A DNA stretch of 44,764 nucleotides from Salinivibrio sp. ES.052 (lineage in GTDB: Bacteria; Pseudomonadota; Gammaproteobacteria; Enterobacterales; Vibrionaceae), in assembly GCF_900141775.1 (NCBI RefSeq), contig NZ_FSRI01000005.1:1-44764 (forward strand), read 5' to 3'. Positions 1-11,915 of this stretch are shown piece by piece (the stretch's first letter is position 1; every line of letters starts with the position of its first letter). The position numbers were made by a program, and so were the translations under genes. Below the pieces are notes generated by a model. The model saw nothing but the letters and a program-made list of their open reading frames with translations, did no database searches and was not told the DNA's origin.

Positions 1-139
1 TAAAAGAATCGATAGCGATATACAACGAAATGAGACCGCACCTAAGTTTAAGTATGGCAACCCCCAATCAGGTGCATAATAAAAAAGGCCAGCTACTGGA
101 GCTGGCCTAAAAACTGTCAACCTATATTAGGACGGGACA
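1..139 (+). mobile_element. right end of an IS3-family insertion sequence (partial)
   Basis: Only the 3' end of the element lies in the window. It contains the C-terminus of a DDE transposase (3-110) followed at 115-139 by a stretch beginning TGTCAACC and ending GGGACA. This fits the right terminal inverted repeat of IS3-type elements, which end in CA. The left end, the other repeat and the target duplication are outside the window, so the boundary at 139 is inferred from the CA terminus. The element sits about 70-110 bp upstream of the MocR regulator gene and could have replaced its original upstream region. Confidence 0.75.
3..110 (+). CDS. IS3-family transposase OrfB, C-terminal fragment
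   Basis: Reading from position 3 gives 35 residues ending in a TAA stop at 108-110. They include the IS3 OrfB C-terminal pattern YNEMRPHLSLSMATPNQVH, the end of the retroviral-integrase-like DDE domain. In this family the enzyme catalyses excision and insertion of the element. The catalytic residues lie further upstream, outside the window, so it cannot be said whether the gene is intact. The stop codon lies just before the presumed terminal repeat, as is usual for IS3 elements. Confidence 0.8.
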   Translation, partial: KESIAIYNEMRPHLSLSMATPNQVHNKKGQLLELA

Positions 140-246
140 TTAGAATCGATAAGCGCTGATCAAGTCACAATCCGCCACATTCCCTCCCTCCAATCCTTAT
201 CTGCCAATGTATGATCACCCTCTGGGGAAAAATAGGGAGTAGCAGC

Positions 247-1710
247 GTGCAAGTGCGTTACCAAGACATTGCAAGCTGGATAGAGGCACAAATCCAGCAG
301 CGCGTTTGGCAAGTCGGCGATCGGATCCCATCAGTGAGAGAAATGAGCCGGCTCCAGCATGTGAGCCCAATGACGGTGATGCGTGCTTATGAACAACTCG
401 AAGCGGATGGCTGGGTCGAAGCGCGCCCTCGCTCTGGCTTTTTTGTTCGCCCTCATTATAACCAGGTCATGGTTGATTCGTTGGCGAGGCCACAAGCTGA
501 TTCTCAATGGCTGAATACGCATCAGGATGTCTTTGATGTGATCAGTGCGAGCCATAAAGGGGCACGTTATCCATTTGGATCTGCTTTTCCCGATCCGCAA
601 TTGTTTCCGATGCAAGCGCTTGGTCGCGCGATGGCCCGAGTGTTACGACAATCGTCACACCCGGATCACTTTACAATACTGCCACCAGGCGATATGGGGT
701 TACGTCGTCTAATCGCTCAGCGCTACCTTCGCCAAGGCATTAGAGTCAGTATTGATGAAATTATTATAACCAATGGTGCGATAGAGGCATTAAGCCTCTC
801 GTTAGCGGCACTGACTCAGCCAGGGGACAAGGTGATCATTGAAGCGCCTGCATTCTATGGCGTGCTACAAACACTTGAAAGGTTGCAACTTGAGCCGATC
901 ACTGTTTCTGTTGACTCAGAGACGGGTGTTGATATCAATGAGCTTGAAAGCGCTCTTGCCTCACACCATGTTACGGCTTGTTGGCTCATGAGTAATTTTC
1001 ATAATCCAACCGGGGCGTCTATTCCTGATGCAGATAGACCGCGAGTGGTCAGCTTATTGGCTGCTTACCAGGTTCCTTTGATTGAAGATGATGTGTATGG
1101 CGAGCTCTTTTTCTCGTCCTCACGTCCAATGCCTTTAAAGGCGTACGACACGCAAGGTGGGGTTCTACATTGTGGATCTTTTTCTAAACAACTGGCGCCA
1201 GGGTTCCGTGTCGGGTGGATTGCAGCGGGATGTTATGCGATGCAAATTGAAAAACGTCAGTATGTCTCAAGCCTTGCGGTTGGAGCCCCGAACCAACTTG
1301 CTATTGCCGATTATCTCAAGCAAGGCGGTTACGATGCGCATTTACGCCGATTACGCAAAACGCTCTTTGTGCGCTTGAGGGCGATTCGTGCTGAATTAAA
1401 ATCGATCCTACCGTCATCAACGATGATCAGTGAGCCCAAAGGCGGATATTTTCTGTGGGTGACCTTAGATAGCCAAATTGATACACGAAAGCTTTTTCAG
1501 GCGTTACAACCCTTTGGAGTGACGATAGCACCGGGAGCATTATTTGCGACCGATGACCGTTTCAATCACTGCTTTCGTCTCAATGTTTCGATTGATGGAA
1601 GAGAGAGAATAGAGACGGCCAGTCATAATGAGGCCCTTGACGGCCTAACGCAGATTGCGACTTCGCTCTCAGCTTTATCTACGCACCCAACTGTCACAGC
1701 TGAATATTGA
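247..1710 (+). CDS. MocR-family transcriptional regulator (GntR winged helix plus aminotransferase-like domain), YdcR-like
   Basis: This is a 487-residue cytoplasmic regulator. Residues about 4-72 form a GntR winged helix (DRIPSVREMSR ... SPMTVMRAYEQLEADGWV), followed by a fold-type I aminotransferase domain to the end. The PLP-site features visible are NPTG (about 253-256), EDDVY (about 280-284) and the Schiff-base lysine in GSFSK (K314). Family members use PLP or an amino compound as effector rather than acting as enzymes; the ligand here is unknown. I chose the GTG at 247 because AGGGAG lies 7 bases upstream and the protein then begins right at the winged helix, like E. coli YdcR. An ATG at 211 would add 12 residues but has no good ribosome site. 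The usual divergent target gene is absent: an IS end lies upstream instead. The downstream 70-residue membrane protein is the only same-strand neighbour before the rRNA operon. Confidence 0.85.
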   Translation: MQVRYQDIASWIEAQIQQRVWQVGDRIPSVREMSRLQHVSPMTVMRAYEQLEADGWVEARPRSGFFVRPHYNQVMVDSLARPQADSQWLNTHQDVFDVISASHKGARYPFGSAFPDPQLFPMQALGRAMARVLRQSSHPDHFTILPPGDMGLRRLIAQRYLRQGIRVSIDEIIITNGAIEALSLSLAALTQPGDKVIIEAPAFYGVLQTLERLQLEPITVSVDSETGVDINELESALASHHVTACWLMSNFHNPTGASIPDADRPRVVSLLAAYQVPLIEDDVYGELFFSSSRPMPLKAYDTQGGVLHCGSFSKQLAPGFRVGWIAAGCYAMQIEKRQYVSSLAVGAPNQLAIADYLKQGGYDAHLRRLRKTLFVRLRAIRAELKSILPSSTMISEPKGGYFLWVTLDSQIDTRKLFQALQPFGVTIAPGALFATDDRFNHCFRLNVSIDGRERIETASHNEALDGLTQIATSLSALSTHPTVTAEY

Positions 1711-1780
1711 GCGTTCTGTACTAATCCTCTAGACCTCTCAGTGGATAAACTCAATAAGCACACATATTGAGGGGGAAAGG

Positions 1781-1993
1781 ATGAAATCAGAACTGAGTAT
1801 GATGGTTGTCGCGATAATCTGCGCGGCTTTATTGATCCTTGGCCATGTCATCATCATAGAGACACTTGCCTACTATACATGGGCACAATGGACAGCTGGT
1901 GCGATCCCTTTTGTTCTATTGCTGATGGCGTGGGGCTCTGTGCGTTATTGCCGAGCGAAAGAGCGTGAGGAAGAAAGACGACAATCGCACTAA
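1781..1993 (+). CDS. small membrane protein of unknown function, 70 aa
   Basis: ATG at 1781 is preceded by the strong ribosome site GAGGGGGAAAGG. The product has two hydrophobic segments (about residues 6-27 and 38-55) separated by a short polar turn with several aromatic residues, and a highly charged C-terminal tail rich in R and E. This suggests an inner-membrane hairpin with both ends in the cytoplasm. I do not recognise a family. It starts 70 bases after the MocR gene and may be read with it, and a strong terminator follows at 2049-2116. The good ribosome site and clear membrane pattern make it a believable gene despite its size. Confidence 0.65.
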   Translation: MKSELSMMVVAIICAALLILGHVIIIETLAYYTWAQWTAGAIPFVLLLMAWGSVRYCRAKEREEERRQSH

Positions 1994-2048
1994 TTGTTTG
2001 AGCATAAGGGAGCGTGAGGGTTAGCCAGCTTACGTGCCCGCCGACTAG

Positions 2049-2116
2049 AAAAAGCGCCTTTTGTCTACTTTTGTTTGTTTTGTGAACAAACGAGTAGCAA
2101 GGCGCATTTTTTTTAT
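2049..2116 (+). terminator. long hairpin terminator upstream of the rRNA operon
   Basis: A long imperfect stem pairs GCGCCTT (from 2054) with AAGGCGC (ending 2105), and inside it CTACTTTTGTTTG with CAAACGAGTAG. A run of eight T follows. It would end transcripts from the MocR/70-residue gene pair immediately before the rRNA promoter, insulating the rRNA operon. Confidence 0.8.
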
Positions 2117-2125
2117 ATTTAGGGG

Positions 2126-2153
2126 TTGCGGTAAAAACTGAGATCTCTATACT
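2126..2153 (+). promoter_or_regulatory. rRNA operon promoter, P1 type
   Basis: A -35 TTGCGG (2126-2131) and a -10 TATACT (2148-2153) are separated by 16 bp, the spacing typical of rRNA P1 promoters. The discriminator after the -10 is GC-rich (GCGC), a feature linked to stringent control by ppGpp/DksA. A T/A-rich tract just upstream (about 2106-2120) could serve as an UP element and overlaps the T-run of the preceding terminator. I saw no convincing second (P2) promoter before the 16S gene. Confidence 0.7.
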
Positions 2154-2216
2154 GCGCTTCCTGTCGACGGGGCAAGTGAGACGCAAGTCACGAAATGCCG
2201 ACCACGAAATCGACAC

Positions 2217-2227
2217 GCTCTTTAACA
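2217..2227 (+). promoter_or_regulatory. boxA antitermination site in the rRNA leader
   Basis: GCTCTTTAACA matches the boxA element bound in the RNA by NusB and S10, which modifies RNA polymerase to ignore Rho-dependent termination across the rRNA operon. A second copy is in the spacer at 4485-4496. Confidence 0.85.
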
Positions 2228-2238
2228 ATTTGACCTAT

Positions 2239-2268
2239 GCAATCTGTGTGGGCACTCGTTGAGAATAG
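2239..2268 (+). other. 5' arm of the pre-16S processing stem
   Basis: GCAATCTGTGTG, CACTCG and AGAATAG in this segment are complementary, in order, to CACACAGATTG, CGAGTG and CTATTCT at 4020-4047 beyond the 3' end of 16S. The long duplex that loops out 16S is the expected substrate for RNase III in the primary transcript. Confidence 0.75.
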
Positions 2269-2458
2269 ACAAAAAGATTTATTCGATGAACTGAGTGACC
2301 AATTCATGTTGGTGCAGCCTTGAGCTGTTTTGATTTCACTTTTTTAAAAGTGGATGCCAACAGGAGCACAGTCAATTCGTTTGTCTCTTAGGAGACGAAC
2401 AAAACAGTATTTATCGAGCCGTTTGTCTTTCCTTATGGGAAAGCGAACAAAAGAACTT

Positions 2459-4013
<1,555 letters not shown>

Positions 4014-4019
4014 CTGACG

Positions 4020-4047
4020 CTATTCTTGCGAGTGTTCACACAGATTG
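4020..4047 (+). other. 3' arm of the pre-16S processing stem
   Basis: This segment (CTATTCT, CGAGTG, CACACAGATTG) pairs with 2239-2268 to form the RNase III stem around 16S. It begins seven bases after the mature 3' end. Confidence 0.75.
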
Positions 4048-4093
4048 TATAGGTTGAAGTTATAAGAGGATATGTTCCCAAACATATCAGCGT

Positions 4094-4169
4094 GTCCCAT
4101 TCGTCTAGAGGCCTAGGACACCGCCCTTTCACGGCGGTAACAGGGGTTCGACTCCCCTATGGGACGCCA
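4094..4169 (+). tRNA. tRNA-Glu (anticodon TTC)
   Basis: 76-base cloverleaf with acceptor stem GTCCCAT/ATGGGAC, anticodon arm CCGCC-CTTTCAC-GGCGG, T-loop GGTTCGACTC and an encoded CCA end. It is the first of four tRNAs in the 16S-23S spacer and is released from the rRNA transcript by RNase P and 3' exonucleases. Confidence 0.97.
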
Positions 4170-4171
4170 AT

Positions 4172-4247
4172 GGGTTGTTAGCTCAGTTGGTAGAGCAGTT
4201 GACTTTTAATCAATTGGTCACAGGTTCGAATCCTGTACAACCCACCA
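4172..4247 (+). tRNA. tRNA-Lys (anticodon TTT)
   Basis: 76-base tRNA with acceptor stem GGGTTGT/ACAACCC, anticodon TTT in the loop of TTGACTTTTAATCAA, T-loop GGTTCGAATC and an encoded CCA end. It lies two bases after tRNA-Glu. Confidence 0.97.
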
Positions 4248-4260
4248 TTTTCTCAGGCAC

Positions 4261-4336
<76 letters not shown>

Positions 4337-4348
4337 AGTCTGAAAGAT

Positions 4349-4424
4349 GGGCGATTAGCTCAGTTGGGAGAGCACCTCCCTTACAAGGAGGGGGTCACTG
4401 GTTCGAGCCCGGTATCGCCCACCA
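4349..4424 (+). tRNA. tRNA-Val (anticodon TAC)
   Basis: 76-base tRNA with acceptor stem GGGCGAT/ATCGCCC, anticodon arm CCTCC-CTTACAA-GGAGG, T-loop GGTTCGAGCC and an encoded CCA end. It is the last tRNA of the spacer, about 290 bases before 23S. Confidence 0.97.
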
Positions 4425-4484
4425 CGCTTTAAAGGTTTTTGTTTGAGAATCTTTAGAACGTGGTTTATTTAGCAATAAACGACA

Positions 4485-4496
4485 TGCTCTTTAACA
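4485..4496 (+). promoter_or_regulatory. boxA antitermination site before 23S
   Basis: TGCTCTTTAACA repeats the leader boxA. A second boxA between 16S and 23S is normal in enteric and Vibrio rRNA operons and reloads the Nus antitermination complex. The remaining spacer (4497-4701) holds an AT-rich hairpin at 4667-4687 and no gene. Confidence 0.85.
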
Positions 4497-4701
4497 ATCT
4501 GGAAAGCTGACAAAGTCATTCTTTAAGAATGACAGTAAAGTTCTCAATCAGTGACATGTAATGTCACTCACACAATCAAGTGTGCTTGGGCTTTGTCTTA
4601 TTTGATAAGCAAAGTCTCTATTTTGAGTCCGGCAAAAACAAAACCTTAGTTGTTTAAACCGTTTGTTTTCACTTTTTAAAAGTGAAAGTAAATAAGCAAG
4701 A

Positions 4702-4717
4702 CCTTTTGGGGTTGTAT

Positions 4718-4719
<2 letters not shown>
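4702..4719 (+). other. 5' arm of the pre-23S processing stem
   Basis: CCTTTTGGGG and GTTGTATGG here are complementary to CCATACAAC and CCCAAGAGG at 7604-7622. Together they form the RNase III stem that brackets 23S. The arm runs two bases into the mature 23S 5' end. Confidence 0.75.
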
Positions 4720-7603
<2,884 letters not shown>

Positions 7604-7607
<4 letters not shown>

Positions 7608-7622
7608 ACAACACCCAAGAGG
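7604..7622 (+). other. 3' arm of the pre-23S processing stem
   Basis: CCATACAAC and CCCAAGAGG pair with 4702-4719 to close the RNase III stem around 23S. Confidence 0.75.
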
Positions 7623-7692
7623 TTTTGGGTTGGACTCGAAATAAAGCCAGTTGATTGTGGCGAGAACGAACAGCTTTCTAGATTACCGAATT

Positions 7693-7812
7693 TGCTTGGC
7701 GACCATAGCGCTTTGGACCCACCTGACTCCATGCCGAACTCAGTAGTGAAACGAAGCAGCGCCGATGGTAGTGTGGGGTCTCCCCATGTGAGAGTAGGAC
7801 ATCGCCAGGCTT
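7693..7812 (+). rRNA. rrf: 5S ribosomal RNA
   Basis: 120-base 5S gene from TGCTTGGCGACC to ATCGCCAGGCTT, whose ends pair with each other. Internal landmarks ATGCCGAACTCAG and GTGTGGGGTCTCCCC are conserved. A near-perfect hairpin (TTCAGATTTTT / AAAAATCTGAA, 7824-7847) follows but has no T-run, so it is more likely a processing or stability element than the terminator. The stretch 7848-8007 shows no gene. Confidence 0.96.
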
Positions 7813-8007
7813 GCTTTCTTGTTTTCAGATTTTTGGAAAAATCTGAAGGCAAAAACGGCTCATCTTATTGATAGCTTGATAGTGTTGATATCTGCGATGC
7901 TCATGTATTGGCATACACTGCGCGTCTCGACTCAACATCCTCATCGCATCAAATAAGATAACCTAGTTAAAGCAGCTAAGTGTAAGACTTTAATTAGCAG
8001 AAACACC

Positions 8008-8037
8008 AAGCCCTGACCTCACGGTCGGGGCTTTTTT
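8008..8037 (+). terminator. rRNA operon terminator
   Basis: AGCCCTGACC and GGTCGGGGCT pair around a four-base loop and are followed by TTTTTT. This is a strong intrinsic terminator for the rRNA operon. The A-run on its left side could also help end transcripts of the convergent LysR gene. Confidence 0.88.
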
Positions 8038-8062
8038 GTGTCTGTCTTTTTGTGATTTCTGG

Positions 8063-8965
8063 TTAAGAAGAGTGGGGTTGGGGTTGCCATTGTAGGCAGA
8101 AATCCCAGAAGCGGGTGAGTAAACCTGACTGGTATTTATCTTTGTGGCGCACGAGCCAATAGCGCCGAGATAATAGCAAGGGGAGTTCGAGGGCAACGAC
8201 TCGACCGTCTGCAATGGCGTGCTGAGCGGAGAGTTTAGATAGATATGCTAAGCCTAATCCTGCACTCACAGCATTTAAAATCGCTTCCGTGGTGTTGAGC
8301 TCGAAAGAAAGATGCCATCGCTCGAAGCGAGGTGCAAGGCGTGAGAGAAAGTGCTCACGTGTGCCGGAGCCAGATTCGCGGATCAGCCAGGTTTGATTGT
8401 CGAGATCCCCCACACTTAACGGAGCTTGACCAACAAGGGGGTGATTAGGGTGACAAACCACCGCCATCTGATCGCTTAACCACGGTGTTTGGAGTAAATC
8501 TGGGTGTAATATCTCACCTTCGATAAGACCAATATCCAGCTCGAAATGTTGAAGACGAGTGATGATTTCTTGGCTGTTTGCAATCACCAATGTTTGCTGT
8601 TGATGCGAGGTCGCATGACGAAAATCGCTGATCAGTGCCGGCAAAAGCTGGTTTCCCACCGTATCGCTTCCCCCCAACCGTAGGCAACCAATCAGTTGAC
8701 TGTCGTCTTTTAATGCGACGCTAATCTCATCGCTACGAGTCAGTAGTTCATCCGCTTTAGGGATAAGGGCGACTCCTTGGTCATTAAGGTGAAGTCGGTT
8801 GCCTCGTCGGTCGAATAACGGATAGCCTAACTGACTTTCTAACTCGGCGAGCGCCATACTGACCGCCGGTTTACTCAGAAAAAGTTTCTTTGCAGCGGCG
8901 GTGATCGTACCTTCTTGCACAATGCTTAAAAATACCCGCAGTTGGGGGAGAGAAAGTGCCATCAA
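8063..8965 (-). CDS. LysR-family transcriptional regulator, YeiE-like
   Basis: 300-residue LysR regulator. The N-terminal winged helix (about residues 5-63, with TAAAKKLFLSKPAVSMALAE as recognition region) is followed by a two-lobed substrate-binding domain (about 90-293). Stretches such as NSQEIITRLQHFELDIGLIEG and WLIRESGSGTREHFL resemble E. coli YeiE and the CbbR/CysB-like branch; the effector is unknown. A clear promoter (8991-9019) reads it separately from the sensor gene upstream on the same strand, whose stop is at 9022. It converges on the rRNA operon. Two consecutive ATG codons (8965, 8962) make the exact start uncertain by one residue. Confidence 0.85.
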   Translation of the reverse strand: MMALSLPQLRVFLSIVQEGTITAAAKKLFLSKPAVSMALAELESQLGYPLFDRRGNRLHLNDQGVALIPKADELLTRSDEISVALKDDSQLIGCLRLGGSDTVGNQLLPALISDFRHATSHQQQTLVIANSQEIITRLQHFELDIGLIEGEILHPDLLQTPWLSDQMAVVCHPNHPLVGQAPLSVGDLDNQTWLIRESGSGTREHFLSRLAPRFERWHLSFELNTTEAILNAVSAGLGLAYLSKLSAQHAIADGRVVALELPLLLSRRYWLVRHKDKYQSGLLTRFWDFCLQWQPQPHSS

Positions 8966-8990
8966 GACCTAGCGATTGAGGGTTTTAGCC

Positions 8991-9019
8991 ACTATAAGTC
9001 TGCCTGTTTACAATGACAA
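8991..9019 (-). promoter_or_regulatory. sigma-70 promoter of the YeiE-like gene
   Basis: On the minus strand TTGTCA (9014-9019) and TATAGT (8991-8996) are separated by 17 bp, an almost ideal promoter. The start point would fall near 8984, giving a leader of about 20 bases. It lies immediately beyond the stop codon of the sensor gene, so the regulator can be made independently. Confidence 0.65.
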
Positions 9020-9021
9020 CG

Positions 9022-10611
9022 TTAACGCTGCCCTTTGTCCTGTGTGATCCAATATTGGATCTCCTGCTGTGCCTGTTTTAATGGCTGATAGTATGGCGAT
9101 AGCTTCTCGGTATGCTGGATAACAAAGTCGAGACTGCGCACCACATTTCGCCAGCGGGGGGTTTTAGGGACGGTTTCTAGGTGTAGGTATTTATCCAAGG
9201 TTCTTGTTTGCAGGCTACCTTTGTCGGAATAGACTCGCCATAAACCGCTTTGCTCCGCTAAACCGACTTTATCTCCGTCCCACGCATCTAACGCGAGGTT
9301 CATCGCGATCACTAAGCTGTGATGTAAGCTGTCTGAGTGCATCACAGGCGTGTGCTCACTGGGTGAAGGAGATGATGTTGAAAAGCACGTCGCTTTTAAG
9401 CGTTGCTGTAAGTGCGAGAGGGCAGTGGCAAGCCGTCCGATTTCATCTTGGCGTTGCCGATGCGTCACTGGGTAGTCGAGCTCACCTGCTGCAAATTGTT
9501 CGGCGCACCAAGTTAGCTGCAAAATAGGGAGAGCAAGACGCTGGGAGAGCCAGTGCCCAACCAATAGACATAGAATAAAGAGTGCGATAACCAATGTCAC
9601 ACTGGTCGTGTATAGACGGTAAAGCGGTTGGTAAGCGGTTTTTTGGGGCTGACAGGTAATAAGCGCCCAAGGTGTTTTGGCGATGTTAACGGCACGATAG
9701 GCGGTCAGCTGCGGAATCAGTGCATGCTGACCGGGGGATAACACCCCTTTTTTACCGTTCAAGGCGTGATGAATCGCATCTTTTGGTGGAGATACCGAGA
9801 GTGTTGCCTGATTTGTGTGGGGCACCCAGCTGCTAAGCAAGGATTGGTGTGATCGATTAACGAGCCACAGGCCGGTGTCAGGCCGCTGACGCTGCCTTAG
9901 CGTCGCAGACAAACTCGAGGTGGTGGTGCTAATTGCCAGTATACTTTGAATTTGGCCGCTTTTTATCACGGGAGCAAGATACCAGGCTTGCATTGTTTGA
10001 GAGCCTCGAGCTGAAAATGGCGTGCGTATCCATGGCGGACGCTGCGAGTCGGGTAAAGCGAGTAAGTGGCTAACAGCATTTTTGAGCGCTGGACTGTTGT
10101 CGGTGAGCGCGTCAAATTTGGCCGCGTAAACAAGGTTCTCGCTTAAATCGAACATCGCTACATTACGGAAGGTATGCCTTGCTAACCAGGATTGGTATTG
10201 GTGATTAAATCGGCGGTAGAGGCGTTGATATTTTTTCGAATTTGCATCGGTTGTCTGATGTAAAGCCTGTTGGCGTAACTGTGTTAGTTGACGCTGTGCC
10301 TGGATATTATCGTCGCCTAATTGCTGAAAGGCGTTGGGAAAGCCATAAAAACGCCCACCACTGCTTATCGCCAAATCGGAGGCGGCGAGATCACTCACGG
10401 CACGGACTTGGTCATCAAAATATGATGTGATGGTGACATAGTAACGATCGCGCTCATTTTTTAGCTGTTGATGAGCGTGATTGATCAACAGTTGCGACTG
10501 ACTCCAGGTAAAATACCCTGTCAGAAGCACCACTGGAATAATGCTAAGGCTGAAAAACCACCACATAAAGCGTCGCTGAAGACGTTTTGAGTAACCCGTG
10601 TCCATTTGCAC
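9022..10611 (-). CDS. Cache/HAMP membrane sensor with unassigned C-terminal module, no known output domain
   Basis: 529-residue inner-membrane protein. Transmembrane segment 1 is at about residues 15-34 and segment 2 at about 333-355. The roughly 300 residues between them fit a periplasmic Cache sensing domain. A HAMP linker follows (about 355-408, LPILQL ... GELDYPV ... DEIGRLATAL). After a Ser/Pro-rich linker comes a compact segment (about 428-503) with LALDAWDGDKVGLAEQSGLW, TLDKYL and PRWRNVVRSLDFVI. I see no histidine kinase, GGDEF/EAL, methyl-accepting or sigma-54 domain. It resembles a chemoreceptor or kinase front end with a different output. The neighbours, a YeiE-like regulator and rsmC, do not reveal its signal. 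Start ATG at 10611; a second in-frame ATG lies two codons in. Confidence 0.8.
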   Translation of the reverse strand: MQMDTGYSKRLQRRFMWWFFSLSIIPVVLLTGYFTWSQSQLLINHAHQQLKNERDRYYVTITSYFDDQVRAVSDLAASDLAISSGGRFYGFPNAFQQLGDDNIQAQRQLTQLRQQALHQTTDANSKKYQRLYRRFNHQYQSWLARHTFRNVAMFDLSENLVYAAKFDALTDNSPALKNAVSHLLALPDSQRPPWIRTPFSARGSQTMQAWYLAPVIKSGQIQSILAISTTTSSLSATLRQRQRPDTGLWLVNRSHQSLLSSWVPHTNQATLSVSPPKDAIHHALNGKKGVLSPGQHALIPQLTAYRAVNIAKTPWALITCQPQKTAYQPLYRLYTTSVTLVIALFILCLLVGHWLSQRLALPILQLTWCAEQFAAGELDYPVTHRQRQDEIGRLATALSHLQQRLKATCFSTSSPSPSEHTPVMHSDSLHHSLVIAMNLALDAWDGDKVGLAEQSGLWRVYSDKGSLQTRTLDKYLHLETVPKTPRWRNVVRSLDFVIQHTEKLSPYYQPLKQAQQEIQYWITQDKGQR

Positions 10612-10655
10612 GCTGTGAGTACCTCTCCCTAGATCACGCGGGCTTGAATCGCAAA

Positions 10656-10675
10656 CGGCTGCCCAAAGGCAGCCG
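10656..10675 (-). terminator. possible weak terminator hairpin between rsmC and the sensor gene
   Basis: A perfect stem CGGCTGCC/GGCAGCCG with a four-base loop is followed on the minus strand by TTTGCG. It lies 106-126 bases beyond the rsmC stop and just before the sensor gene. The short T-run makes termination only partly convincing. Confidence 0.4.
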
Positions 10676-10781
10676 CGAGTGGATAGACGCTAACACGTCC
10701 GATGAGCCAAAACTGTGACCTGCTGTCAGGTATCAAGCCTTAAATCTGTGTTAGTGCATTGATTGATGGTGTTGTCAGCAA

Positions 10782-11807
10782 CTAGCGTGATTTTTGCGCT
10801 TGATAAACCGCGAATCGACGGGTTTTCGCGAGGGTATCGCACTGACCGAACCCTTTTTCAATAATCGGTGGATAACGTAAGAAGCTATTAGCGACGATCA
10901 CTATTTGGCCGTGGCGACGTAGGTAGCGAGGGGCGCTTTCCAGTAACGACTCGGTGGCGCGGTAATAGGTGTCTAACCCTTCATGAAAAGGCGGGTTGCT
11001 GATAATGGTGTCAAACTGCTGTCCACTCACGGCACTTAGCATGTCCGATATAAACACGGAGCCGGTGAGTCCATTGGCCTCGAGGGTCGCTTGTGTAGAG
11101 GCAACAGCTAAGTGGTTAACGTCGATAAAGGTGAGAGCGAGCTTGGTGTTGCTCGCCAGCAGTGCGGTGCCAATCACTCCTGCGCCACAACCGATATCCA
11201 TCACATCGCCTTGTATGTCGGGCAGGTTCTTCAGTAACAAGGCCGTGCCATCATCAAGAGTTTTGTGGCTAAATACACCGGGGAGCGCTCGGATAGTAAG
11301 GGCCACCTCACCGACTTGCAAGGGATAATCATTAAACCATGCCGCTAACTCAAAGTGAGGCGCTGGGGAGGTGCACTCGCCGTAATACAGACTACACCGG
11401 CGAGCTGAGTCTTGCTTGGTGACTTGGCCATACGGGGCAAAACGTTTTTCGATGCTTTTGACACCGCTGCGGTTTTCACCCACCACGATCCAATCGACGT
11501 TGGCACCGAGACGATGAGTGAGCATCGCGAGAAGAAAATCGGCTTCCGCTTTCGATTTAGGCCAGTAGAAAAGCACCAAATCGACTGGGGTCTCACCGCC
11601 ATATTCTGCCCCTTCATGTACCTCAACACCGGTATTTTTCATCCGTGAGGCATAGCCGTGATGAGTGGAAAATACCGACACCCGCGCGGCATGTGAAAGC
11701 AATTGCTGCGCAAAGTCATCTTCTAGCTCACCGGCTAATAGAATATGTTTGTTTTCAAACAGCGTGAGGTGACGCTGAGCAATCTCGCTGGGAGCCGTGA
11801 GGGTCAT
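10782..11807 (-). CDS. rsmC: 16S rRNA (guanine-1207-N2)-methyltransferase
   Basis: 341 residues, close to the 343 of E. coli RsmC. The enzyme transfers a methyl group from SAM to N2 of G1207 of 16S rRNA within the assembled 30S subunit. It has the family's two-domain form: a degenerate N-terminal methyltransferase-like domain (about 1-160) and a catalytic Rossmann domain. The latter carries the SAM motif VMDIGCGAGVIGTALL (about 200-215) and the catalytic NPPFHEG (about 266-272). Start ATG at 11807 is preceded by a GAGAACC stretch. It appears to be a single-gene unit. Confidence 0.95.
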   Translation of the reverse strand: MTLTAPSEIAQRHLTLFENKHILLAGELEDDFAQQLLSHAARVSVFSTHHGYASRMKNTGVEVHEGAEYGGETPVDLVLFYWPKSKAEADFLLAMLTHRLGANVDWIVVGENRSGVKSIEKRFAPYGQVTKQDSARRCSLYYGECTSPAPHFELAAWFNDYPLQVGEVALTIRALPGVFSHKTLDDGTALLLKNLPDIQGDVMDIGCGAGVIGTALLASNTKLALTFIDVNHLAVASTQATLEANGLTGSVFISDMLSAVSGQQFDTIISNPPFHEGLDTYYRATESLLESAPRYLRRHGQIVIVANSFLRYPPIIEKGFGQCDTLAKTRRFAVYQAQKSR

Positions 11808-11915
11808 GATGGTTCTCTTTCCAATTATAAGTGCTTATAGGCCGCGTTTAGAAGGCATGGCGCGCCAAGGCAGGGATTTTCCCACAAAGTGCGCACCAGG
11901 CCAATATCAAACCGC

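Noticed and set aside
5-151. A 10-bp repeat AGAATCGATA at 5-14 and 142-151, flanking the IS end
   Set aside because: The first copy lies inside the transposase coding sequence, so it cannot be a target duplication. It is probably chance.
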